Shown here one piece after another: positions 1 through 11,200 of a stretch of DNA of 16,345 bases (its first letter is position 1; every line of letters begins with the position of its first letter). The position numbers were made by a program, and so were the translations under genes. The notes beneath the pieces are model-generated. The model was given only the letters and a program-made list of their open reading frames with translations, made no database searches and was not told the DNA's origin. The stretch lies in assembly GCA_026770585.1 (NCBI GenBank), contig MU646510.1, positions 231,333 through 247,677 of the forward strand, in the 5' to 3' direction. The stretch comes from Baffinella frigidus. Taxonomy: Eukaryota; Cryptophyceae; Cryptomonadales; Baffinellaceae.

Positions 1-103
1 ACCCCAAACCCCAAACCCCAAACCCCAAACCCCAAACCCCAAACCCCAAACCCCAAACCCCAAACCCCAAACCCCAAACCCCAAACCCCAAACCCTTACC
101 CAG
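1..103 (+). repeat. Perfect CCCCAAA array in the intron before exon 1
   Basis: Positions 2-92 are 13 perfect copies of CCCCAAA, then a short bridge TTACCCAG to exon 1. The unit is a one-base variant of the plant-type telomere heptamer CCCTAAA. The window starts inside it, so its full length is unknown. It may be a contig edge, but the exon that follows shows it is intronic. Confidence 0.92.
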
Positions 104-154
104 GCGTCTACTCGGCGTCGGCGTTCTCCGGAAGCACCCTCACAGACCTTTCAG
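104..154 (+). CDS. Exon 1: start of LamG unit 1 (partial)
   Basis: The acceptor ...TTACCCAG precedes 104 and the donor GTAACG follows 154. Phase 1 on both sides. It encodes GVYSASAFSGSTLTDLSG, matching GIYSASAVSGKTLTDLSG in unit 2 (exon 6). The segment upstream in unit 2 (ILGKPTVSEAFSPWL and onward) has no counterpart here and must lie before the window. Confidence 0.8.
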
Positions 155-2230
155 GTAACGCTAAACCCTGAACCCGAAACCCTAAACCCGAAACCCGAGA
201 CCCGAAACCCAAAACCCTAACCCCAAAACCCTCAACCCTAAACCCCAAACCCGAAACCCTCAGGCAACGCCCGACACGCAGCGTTGACTGGGGGGACTGT
301 CTCTCTCCGAAATGCGTCTGGGAACGGGGCGTACAACGTGGTGACGGGGCTGGCGGGGGTCACGAGCTCGAAGGTGATGTGGCCTACGGGGAGCATCCCA
401 TCGGCGTTCACGGTAACTCCGACTTCCAAACCCTGACTTCCAAATCCTGACTTCCAACCCCTGAACCCTAAACCCTAAACCCTGAACCCGAAACCCCGAA
501 CCCGAAACCCGAAACCCGAAACCCTGAACCAGATCTGCTCGGTGACGCGCTATGACGAGACGGGGTCGAACTTCCAGCGCATTCTGAGAAGCATACTTGG
601 AGGCCCAGACGTGTTTCACGGCCACCATACGGGTGCTCGCGGAAAGGCATACTACGACGCGTATCGCACAACGGATGCCAATCAGGGAACTGCGACAGAC
701 TGGCTGGTGCTGTGCGGGACCAACGGCGGCACAGCTCCGGGGAATATCGTTATGGAGCAGGTGCGTTCTCGACCACACCCACGCTGAGAGAGAGTTCTTG
801 ATTGACAACCAAGTGGTATGGTTCCGCTGCATCACCGGAATGATTATGCGGGCCGGCCTTGTGCCATGGGATTTTGAATTCCCTTTCCCCGGTAGTCTAA
901 TATATTCCTTCCACGCCCAAGCTGGTTCCAGGACCGGTGCTATCATACCTAAGCCCTAAACCCTAAACCCTAAACGCTCACTGATGCCCGACTGCCTGAT
1001 TTCGGAGGACCCCCTGACGTTTGGGAGGAGAGTTGCTAGAAATGTTGTTCATGCCGAGACCAAAATGTGTGGAGCAGAGCTAGACAGGGCGTGCACACGG
1101 GAGGCTGTGCGATTGGGCCAGCGCCGATGGGGTCACCCCTGAAGAGTGCGGTACGAGCCCTGACGCGTTGCGGAGGCTTGACGTCGAGATTCTTTGGAAG
1201 ATCCGGTGCTCACACCTCTTTCTCACTCACGCGTTTGGGCTAACGGTGCCGCTGTGGGTTTGAACGATGAAATAATAAGGGGCGAGATGTCGAGATTCAG
1301 TTGACGTTGGAGGACGGGAGCGTGTGTGTCACTGATGCATTTCGGGGTCGGTCTTGTGTCCAGGCGGAGATCGGGACCTCGGTTGGAGGGACCGGCAACC
1401 TCCAGCTCGTCATCAACTCCGATATCGCAAATGAACCGTCGGACTGGGTAAGCCCCCCCCCGCCCCAGGACCACCGTAGGGCTATAGGTATAGGCCTACT
1501 GTAGGGTCCTAGGGGGGTGCTCCTCCTGATGACGAGGTAACCCTGTATATCACACACCCAACTTGTGGACCACCCTGTCTGAACGCTGCCAACCACTGCT
1601 CCCATTGCGTAGGGAGCAATCCTAGTGCATGGACAGCGCTCCCAGAGCAAGGGAGAAACACACACGGGTTCGCGCCCCTCCACCGGCAACCAGAAGAGAA
1701 CCAAATCGGGGTGGCGCTGAGTACATGTTATCACCAGAGATACACCCTCAGGGTTTATCCCTCGTGGAATTTACTCAAGGTAGCATATCCCGATTTGGTT
1801 CTCTTTTGATGGCTGGTGGCTGTCTCCCTTCGCACACAAAGTGTAGAGTGCGCATGATCTCAATCGAGCTAAGCCTATGTGGGGGTGTATACATGGGTCC
1901 AGCACTCTCTCAAAGCCTGAAACCCAGACCCAAAACCTTCTCACCAAACACCAAACACCAAACACCAGACCTCAAACACGAAACACCAGACCTCAAACAC
2001 CAAAACCCGAAACCCGAAACCCGAAACCAGGTGCTGCACTCGGTGCTGATCTGGGACTCTGCGCTGAGCACTGCGACGATGAAGAGCGTGACCGCCGCGC
2101 TGCGCCAGGTGAGAGAAAGAGAGGAAGAGAGTGAGTGAGAGAGAGAGAGAGTGAGAGTGAGAGAGAGAGAGTGAGAGAGAGAGGGGGAGTGAGAGAAAAA
2201 GATAGAGAGAGAGAGAGAGAGAAGGAGAGA

Positions 2231-2267
<37 letters not shown>

Positions 2268-5200
2268 CGAGAGCGAGAGAGAAATTGAGAGAGCGAGAGA
2301 GAAAGCGGCGCTGCGCAAGGTGAGACCTTTTTATCACTCAGCAGCCACCGGGGCCTTCGACGATATGTCTGTGTAAACTATTTGAGTGCAAATTGAAATT
2401 CATTTAAGGGTAAGGGCTGTGAAACGATGCCCGGAAATCCGAGGAAGACAGAACTCGGGCGCTGCTCAGTGATTAGGGTACACAAGTGGTGGTGTTCCCT
2501 TTCGTATGTCCTTGATACACATACCATATCTCAAGGTTGCGGATCTGTTCCCCTTTTGGGTGTTCAGGCTAGTTGGATAAGATGCTCTCACCTCTGTTCA
2601 GTCCGCCTCAAAGCGGGAAAAACTGTTTTTCAGTTTTTGTATGACCTACGGGTCGCCCTACTGTAGGAGGTGGCTAGCAAATTCTTGTGGGTGTGGCCTA
2701 TCTATGATAGATGGACGGCTTATTTGGACGTAACGCGACTTCTCTCTCTGCCAGACAGCCCCTCTTGTGGGCAAATCATCTGGGTTGATGGGCATCAAGC
2801 AGAAGAGGAGGAAGAACTAGCAGAAAAAACTGCATCGCCTGTGCTGACGTGAGATTCTTAGCTTGTTTGAACTCCCATCATGGGCGGACACTGGAAGTTA
2901 TCCTGTAGGACAGCTCTGCTGATGCTGCTGGGGGTCGACTTGGCAGATCCGTCCCGCATCGTGTCCCTGTTTTGTACCAACACGTCCCCCATGGTGTCTC
3001 TGATTTGTGGGAGGCACACTTGCAGATCCTCGGCAAACCCACGGTCAGCGAGGCGTTCAGCCCCTGGCTGGCCTCCGTCCTGGCCAGGAACGGCGCGTGG
3101 GGTATCTACTCCGCGTCTGCGGTGTCTGGCAAGACTCTCACAGACCTCTCGGGCTATGGCCGCGACGCGACTAAGACTGCGGGGACTGTCTCTCTCCGGA
3201 ATGCGTCTGGGAACGGGGCGTACAACGTGGTGAAGGGGCTGGCGGGAGATACCACCGCCAAGATGCTGTGGCCTGCGGGGAGCATCCCATCGGCGTTTAC
3301 CGTGTGCTCGGTGACGCGGTATGACGAGACGGGGTCGACCTACAAGCGCATCCTCCAGGCCTCCGACTCTCCCGCGCCCTCGGCGTCGTTGAACTGGATC
3401 CAAGGCCATGAGAATGGTATGCGGGGGGTTGTGCACTACCCCGATTCGCCCAACGGATGGATGACGCCGGTCGCGTCACGTGGGACCTTGACAGACTGGG
3501 CGGTAATGTGCGGCACCAACGGCGGCGCACATCCGGGCAACATCCTCTTTGAGCAGGTCTCGCTCTCTCTCTCCCTCCCTCATTCTCCCTCCCTCCCTCC
3601 CTCCCTCCCTCCCTCCCTCTGTACTCGACCACGCTCACGCTGATTCTTTGACCCGGGTTGTTGACAGAGGGCTTGGGCCGTTGGACCAGCGCCGATGGGC
3701 AGAACCCTGCTGAGTTCTCACGGTAGGGACGATCAGATGGATGATCAAATACTGAGGTGGCGAGATGTCGAGATTCATTTGACGTTCGAGGACGGGAGCT
3801 TGTGTCTCACTGACGCGTTTCGGGGACGGTGTGCAGGCTGAGATCGGAACCGCGACTGGAGGGAGCGGGAATGGCCAGCTCAACATCAACTACAAAACGG
3901 CCGATGAGTCCGACTGGGTGCTGCACTCTCTCCAACCCGAAACCCGAAACCTGGAACTCGAAACCCGGACCCTGAACCTGAAACCCCACACCCCACACCC
4001 CACACCCCACACTCCAAACCCCAAACCCCAAGCCCCACACCCCAAACCCCACACCCCAAACCCCAAACCCCCAAACCCCAATCCCCAAACCCCAAACCCG
4101 AAACCCGAAACCCGAAACCAGGTGGTGCACTCGGTGGTGATCTGGGACTCGGCGCTGAGCACCGCGACGATGAAGAGTGTGACCATGGCGCTTCGCGACG
4201 TGAGAGCCTCCTTAGGGTAGATAGATGGTGGAGTCCACTTGTGGCATGTCCTAGGTGGTACCATCTCCTAAGATTCAGGAGCAGTACCCCTTTTGGGCGT
4301 TTTAGCCAAGTTGGATTAGTTGCTCTCACCTCTGTGAGGCCAGCCTCGAAGCGGAGATTGTTGTAAAGCGCGATGTGTCTCTGGCACACGGCCCCTCTGT
4401 TGGGCCCATTATCAGGCTTGGGGGAGAGACAGAGAGAGAGGGGCACCAAGCAGAAGAGGAGGAAGAAGTTGAAGAAGAAGAATCGCATGTGCCGACTTTA
4501 GGTCCGTTAGGTTCTTTGAACTCCCTTGAGGTTTTCCCCTCTGATAGGGCGCGACTTGGCCAAGCCCAAACCCCAAACCCCAAACCCTACACCCTACACC
4601 CTACACCCTACACCCTAAACCCTAAACCCTAAACCTTTAAACCTCAAACCTAAAACCTCAACCCGAAACCCGAAACCTGAAACCCGAAACCCCAATCCCC
4701 AAACCCCAATCCCCAAATTCCAAAGCCTAAATCCGGAACCCGGAACCCTAAACCCTACACCCTAAACCAGATCCTCGGCGCCTGCCCCGTCGACACCTAT
4801 TCGACCACGGTCAGTGCCTTTCGCTGTCCCTCTCGAGCCTGGAAGAAGGGGTGTTTCAAAACCCTGCTTCAGCTTAAAAGTCCAAATTTGAATGTCTGTG
4901 TAGTAATTCCAGGAGGTGCAATCATGTTTAATGTTTTATGCGTACCACGAAACACTTTGAGCGCGAACGAGTGTGTTAGTAATTCCCGTTCCTGACCTGG
5001 CGTTAATCCTGGAACATCATTTAATTGGATGGATGTGGGCAATGAAAGATGCTACACAGAAGGCTCACACTAGTAATAGTTCAACAATTGTGTAGTAACT
5101 TGCATTGCCTAAATCCATCAAATTAAATTATGTTCCTGGATGATCGTTGCAGGTCGGAGCTGGCTCGCCGCAGGAGTGCGCGAGCTGCCCTGCTGCTGAG

Positions 5201-8200
5201 TGTGTTGACTGCAAAGGTGAACCCGAAACCCGAAACCCGAAACCTGCTGGTGAACCTGAAACCCGGATCCCGGAGCCCGGAGCCCTGCAGAAACCTGCAC
5301 CCATAGGGTGGTCCTACAGCCTCGTTGAGTCCAACGTTGGTTGGCTAAGCCACCGCAGATGTCTTCGAAGCCCGCTGTGTGGAACACAGCAGTTTTCTCC
5401 TGCGGAAATGGTTGGTGTCCGCCGATGGTGGGAGTTATTGAAAGGACCTCAAGGTGGTCCGCTGAGTTTCAAAATCTAGGATCCCTCGTGAACCGACTTC
5501 CGCTGCTTTCGCGACTCCTCGCAGGCTACAGCGCGCCTACCGGGAGCACGAGCGTGGCGGCCTGCACCCTGAACTCGCTTCTTCCCTGCTCCGCACTGCT
5601 CGTGCCGGGCAAGGAGCACACGTGCGCGCGGATAAGCGCGGAAGGAGTCAAGTGCTGGGGGGGGGGTTGGGGAGGGCGGCTCGGCAACGGAGGCGTCGGC
5701 AACGGAGGGGAGAATGACAATTCCTTTCCGGTAAGGGCTACTGTTAGGGTTGAGGTCTTAGGGTTGAACGTTCAGTGTTCCAGGTTTCGGTATCTGATTT
5801 TCAAGGGTTTTGGGATTGGGGTTTAGGAATCCAGGCCCTGTCTTTTCATCGAGATAGGTTCGCCCTGGGGACCTCACGGTTCCAATTTCACTGCAAGCAG
5901 GAAGATGTTGCGAAAGTCAATCCCCGTACAAACCGTCAACTTTTGAGTTGATGGCACGAGCTTGCTAGGCTTCTTTGGTTTCTGAAGGAGACAGTTTGTT
6001 TGTATGGGAGTTGACTTGAAAAAATATTCCCGCTGGTAGAGAGTTATCACACTTTTTCCAACTTGGGGAAACACAAACCTTCTTCCCCGATTGACTGTAC
6101 ACGTGATGATACCGCGGCCGAAACGTTCTCTCTCGGAAACGATTGACTTCCAGCTGCGGGTTTTCCGTTTCTGGGGGGAGACCCCCAGAGCCCGCCGTTT
6201 TTGCGAAGCCTGCGGCGCAAAAAGCCAGCGGAAAGCACTTGAAAAGTCGATCGGGAAGAAATGGTTTCTTCCCTAGTTGGAGCGGGATAGGACCGCTCCA
6301 ACTCGGCAAGAAACCTTTTGCATTATTTGTTGAATGCCTCCTACCAGCTTTGGGTCGTCTGAAATCACTTTGATGTATTGGGTCGCATTAAAGGGGAGTT
6401 TTCAGCAAAAAGCCGAAAGACAGGGTCAGAGGTTCAGTAGGGTGGACGCCCTAACTCCGGTGGCAACCTAATTCCGGCAGTCCGTATCACCCTACGGTAT
6501 GCAATACCATAGCACCCTGCGGATTGCCGGAATTCCGCAGGGAGGTACGGAATGCCGCGCTGTGTGCAGAGAGGTTGGTCATCGAAACAATGCCAAAGTT
6601 GACGACCCTTGGACCAAAACGTTGCTACTACAAGGTCATTGCAAAAGGGCGTGCTGACTGGTGGCGTGTTTCCTCTTACAAATCGGTGAAAAGACGGCCG
6701 AATCAACGTTGGTCACATTTCCGCCTCTGACCTGGCGCGGGCAGGTGGATGTCACTGTTCCAGGCGGGAGTGCTATGGATGGTAATGACATCGTGGGCCT
6801 CGCTGTGGGGAATGATCACACCTGCGCTGTCATGGTATGCCACACAGCAGACTTCTCAGGAATTTTGAGTAACCCCTGATCGACAAGACCTAGGACCCTA
6901 CGGTAGGCAACCCGTAGGCCGTAGGGACATGGGGGGGGTCCTACGGATAAGGTAACGGAATCTCGGGCATTTCCAACTCACAAATTCCTTTGTGGCGTCA
7001 CCTCTTCCGTCCTGTCAAGTCCGGGCTTGGCGGGAGATAGTTTGGCGTTTGGGTTGAGGTGAAGCTAGCGTAGGTTTTAGGTTTACAGGGAGATAGCGCT
7101 GGTGGAGGGCGGGTAGTGTTGTCCAGCGAGGTAGGTAGTGTTGCCCAGCGAGGTAGTGCACTCTGGTTTCGCAGCACTGGTACTGCCACACAGCGGGCTG
7201 CCAAGGGATTTTCGGCCCAAATCGGCCCACCTTTCCGTTACATCATCCGTAGGATCCCCCTATGTCCCTACGGTATTGTCTACCGTAGGGCCTACGGATT
7301 ATTCTCTAGGGGGTTGTTCACAAAATCCCTTCGAAGTCAGCTGTGTGGTCGGACGGGACCAATGTTTTCCCCCGGTACTGATCGAACGGGGCCAGAGTGT
7401 TCCCCGGTCTTACTGCTAGTAAGTGCAGTCAACTCGGCCGGATTTCCGGTCGAGACGACCCCATTGATGCCTCAAATTGATCTGGCCGAGTTTATTGCGT
7501 GAAACCTGCAACTAATGATTACAAATTAGGTGTACCACGAGTTGGCCAAACCTTCAAAATACTTCACCTCTAGTACGAATAATTTGCACCAGTAGGTTCT
7601 CATCAAGGCACTCGGCCAGATCAAGAACCTGGACAGATCTGGTTCAGGGTTCAGGATTCAGGTTTTGGGTTTGTGTTCTAAGGGTCATGCCCGTAACTAA
7701 ACCCCAACCCCTAAACCTCAACTTGGACCCTGAACGTGACCTTCCCAAGTTCTTGATCCATCTCCCACCTGGCAGGGCACTGGGGAGGTCATGTGTTGGG
7801 GAAACAACAACGAGGGTCAGATTGGAATCGGAACCGAGACCGCAAACAGCCCAACACCGGTAAGACAGGGCGCCCCAATTCCGGCGCCAACCTAATTCCA
7901 GCATTGGTGCTATCGTACGCAATAGGGTAGGACCATACGGAATGCCGGAATTGCAATACGGTAGCACCCTACGGAATGCCGGAATAAGGTTGACGCGGGA
8001 AATAGATCGAACGCCGGTATGCCCATGAGGGCCCTGAGGAGGGGTTGGCGGTTTGTACCAGCATCGACATTTTTCCTCTGTTGGGCTTCAGGCCTGTGCG
8101 ATCTCATCCGCCCGATTGCGTGATATGTATACTCTTCCCCGCGCGGGAAATTGGTGCCTTTCTGTCGAAAAGTATGCAGACGGCTCCAATTCCTTGCTGG

Positions 8201-11200
8201 AGGGGAGTTTGTAAAGAAAATACTCGCCGCGATTGGGTCGGTGGGTCCACCCGATGCCAGAAATGGGACTATTTATTAAATCTGGTGGGGTTTTGTACCA
8301 GGCACGGGCGGGCTTGGTCACGTACCTACCTGGAATTCCGGTAGGGTGTCGAGCGCGCCTGGAAGTCACAACTGTGCAAAAGTCACTTTTGATCACTTCT
8401 AGCAATCCACATGGTGGACTACGAACCTTTCACCAAAAATCAACTTGCCCCGCATCAATTAACTTCAAGGCTTTTATGATGAAAATTTGGTCACGTTACC
8501 CCCCGGAATCCGGGGGTCTCGAATTCTTTGTATTCCACCGTGGCCACACAGCAGACTTCGCGGAGATTTCGTGAATAATCCCCAAGTGGATAACCCATAA
8601 AAACCTACGGTAGGCAATACCGTGGGGACATAGCCTTATCCTACGGATATCCTAACCGATGCCTGGTGGCTCAGCCACCAGGAATCCCTTCGAAGCCCGC
8701 TGTGTGGAAATAGAGGTTTATAAAAGTCTTTTTCCTGGCCTCGAGTGGGTGATGTGGCGATCGGTCATCGGGTCCTATCGTACAATCGTTTTCAGATCTG
8801 GCGCTGCGTTCCACACAGCGGGCTACGAAGGGATTTTCGGCCCACATCGGTTCGAGTTTTCGTTACCATATCCGTAGGAACCCTCCTATGTCCCTACGGC
8901 ATTATCTACCGTAGGGTCGTGTGTCTAATCGCTTAGGGGTGATTCAAGATCCCTTCGAAGTCCGCTGTGTGGTTGGAGCGATTACGTGCTTTTACGGCTT
9001 ACAATACCTTCGGTGTATACCGGAAATCGTGCAGATAGACGCCGCCTGAGATGAATTCTATTAACGCACCCGACTAGAACGACTGTTCAGAGAAAATAAT
9101 ATTAAATCAATAGGCTATATTATATTAATACGTTAGTCCGAAACCTCATCGATTCTAGGGTAGTTGAGAGTACAGGAACGCACGCGACTACATAGGTGGG
9201 TGGTACGGAGTGCGGTTGGGCGGCAGTAAACCTCGAACCCTGAGGGTCGTTTCTATGTGTCTTTTTAATTCGCGAAATACGTAATTCAAAGTCACTTGTT
9301 GACTTTGAGTTGTTTCAAATCGGAGCAGATTTTTATGAAAACCGCAACGCTTCATTCATAAAACATTTTTGAGACCGTGACTCTTTCGAAGGTGCAAGTG
9401 AATCATGTCGAAACGTTGCGTGTATTAAGTTTTCATTTGCGTAGGGGAAGCCCGACACAATTCAATTAAAATCGCGACGTTTCATGAGGGGGTCCAAACC
9501 CTTCGAGCCATTCCTGTAGGAATGTGAAAATCCCAAAAACATGTGTCTTCTAACTTCTGACCCCCTCGGCCGATTTCACTTTTCTTGACGGTTCTGGATT
9601 TCTCATCACGCCCTCTCCAAACCCACTCGATGAAGTATCCGCAGCGGAGCACAGGAAAATGCCAAAACCTCACTTTGTTCGTGGAAAGTTGACTAAAATG
9701 GCGGGCCTGTTTCTTGGCCTCTGGTGCCATACATTCCATATGACGATTCAAAGAGTGCGTCGAGATGATTCCAGAACCGTCGAGAAAAGTAGAATCGGCC
9801 CACGGGGTCAAAAGTTGAAGCCCCGAACCCACGGCGGTCCGGACGGGCCCGCCTCGGGGTCCCGGCACTTCCCGATCGCCTGTAACTTTTTCCATGAAAT
9901 CTGTGGCAGGGTGGTTCCAATCGCAAAGTTACTTAGAATTTCGAGGGCTACAACTTTGTGATTGGATCACCCCTGTCACAGATTTCAGGTAAACATGTTC
10001 CTACACAAAAAGGCCGATTGGGGCCCCTCCGTTTCATCAAGATTTACACAATTCGAGCTCAAAGTGACCGTCAAGCTTTTTAGGGTAACTTTGAATTAAG
10101 AACTGTGTATTTTGTCGTCACATATAATCCGGCCTGAACCCTCAACTGTCAACCTTAAATCCTGAAGCCCAAACCCTAAAGGTGGCTGTTGGTATCGGCG
10201 GAACCGCCCTCGCGGTGACGGCGGGGTACAATACCATGTGCGCCCTTATGGTATGAGTCCCCAAACGACTTCGAGCCCTTGGTTTTGGGGTTGAGTTTTA
10301 CAACCCTTGGAGAGGTTTTGCAACGCCTGGGAGATTTGGTGGCGGGTCCTCTAGGTCATTTAGATTCTTCGAGCTCCAACCATAGACGGACAGGAACGGT
10401 GGGTGAGGGCTAGGGTCGGAGCTATCGGAGAAGGGGTGGTTTAAGGTTTAGGGGTTTGGATGGGGAGGGGGTAGAGGATCAAAGATGTGGGTAGAGAAAA
10501 CATCGAGTTTCAAATTCGTCCATCCACAAGATTTTCGGGCACAAATGTTACTCCTAAAGATGATTCTGAAGATTATGCACCACAGAAATGCGCCCTAAGT
10601 TGTGGGAAAGGTGTCTTCCAGAGTCGCCCATCACACCAAACAGGCGCCAGGGTGGTGTCCAGTAGTCTGGACCGTTCGGGAATTCTGACACCCACCATAG
10701 CCGGACAGCGTTCTCGGTCGCCGGTCCTCCCATGTGAGGGACGACGGGTTGCGTTCAGCAGAACAAACTAATGCGTACAACCCCACAGGGTGTCCTCCGT
10801 GGCACTCACCGAGTTCCCGTCAGCCACGCCAGGGCAGGGACGGGAGTTTGGCTGAGTTTTATTCTGCCATCTATGCACCAGTTTGTACCAAGAAACACTT
10901 GTCAAATGTCAGAAAAAGGATGTCAGAAAAAGGACCCCATGATGCTTCATTTGCACCACGAAACACTTGACCCTACACCCTAACCCTAGACCCTAAACCC
11001 TAAACCTTGAACCAGGCAACAATCGACGGCATCGCGTCGGTAATCCCTAAATTCAACACCCTAAACCCTAGACCCTACACCCAACACCCTAAACCCTCAA
11101 CCCTACACCCCAAACCATGAACCCTAAACCCTGCACACTACACCTTAGACACTAAACCCTAAACACCCTCAACCCTGCACGCTACACCCTGTATTCTACA

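Larger units (their letters stand above)
5731..6744 (+). other. Intron 11
   Basis: 1014 bases. Near 5739-5825 there are degenerate telomere-like units in the G-rich orientation (TTAGGGTTGAGG). A strong hairpin lies at 6251-6317 and a family A element at about 6441-6560. No exon-like RCC1 pattern seen between. Confidence 0.68.
6835..7775 (+). other. Intron 12
   Basis: 941 bases. It begins 5 bases before a family B element end, holds a complete family B element (7186-7348), a 7-8 base motif repeat region, a dispersed GATCTGGCCGAGT motif (about 7484) and G-rich then C-rich telomere-like units at 7642-7735. Confidence 0.68.
7860..10181 (+). other. Intron 13, the longest (2.3 kb)
   Basis: Holds a family A element, two family B elements and two further foldbacks (9548-9822, 9896-9986). 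Between 8980 and 9540 I see no recognisable feature, only AT-rich sequence with short inverted repeats. The last 50 bases are degenerate telomere-like, giving the acceptor AACCCTAAAG. No RCC1-like exon was found within it. Confidence 0.68.

Noticed and set aside
1-92. True chromosome end
   Set aside because: Although composed of a perfect telomere-like array, it runs straight into a splice acceptor and exon 1, and the unit is CCCCAAA while internal arrays are mostly CCCTAAA. It is better seen as an intron cut by the window edge.
413-532. Flanking duplication at intron 2 comparable to intron 1
   Set aside because: CACGGTAACTC and CTCGGTGACGC share only a few bases and are not in matching positions; not distinguishable from chance.
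260-946. Long minus-strand reading frame of 228 codons
   Set aside because: It runs antisense to exons 2 and 3 and through telomere-like repeats, giving a low-complexity product (repeated GFRV units).
1941-2318. Minus-strand reading frames rich in SLSLSL
   Set aside because: Translation of the GA microsatellite and telomere-like repeats; no gene features.
3661-3722. Candidate additional exon reading GRWTSADGQNPAEFS, with a similar WASADGVTPEE in unit 1 near 1116-1156
   Set aside because: The block is conserved between the units and has AG/GT at its borders, but its phase does not fit exon 4 or 7 (phase 0) in unit 2. Joining exon 3 to 4 (…NIVMEQ-AEIGTSVGG) already gives the expected LamG continuity. 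The conservation follows from the intron having been duplicated.
3886-4488. Minus-strand frames rich in GVWGLGF
   Set aside because: Antisense translation of the telomere-like intron 7; the sense strand has well-supported exons.
6965-7230. Short minus-strand frames near the family B element
   Set aside because: No family resemblance and they overlap an inverted-repeat element.
9482-9961. Overlapping reading frames of 77-137 codons on both strands
   Set aside because: They lie on the arms of a large inverted repeat, which opens frames on both strands; no recognisable protein pattern.
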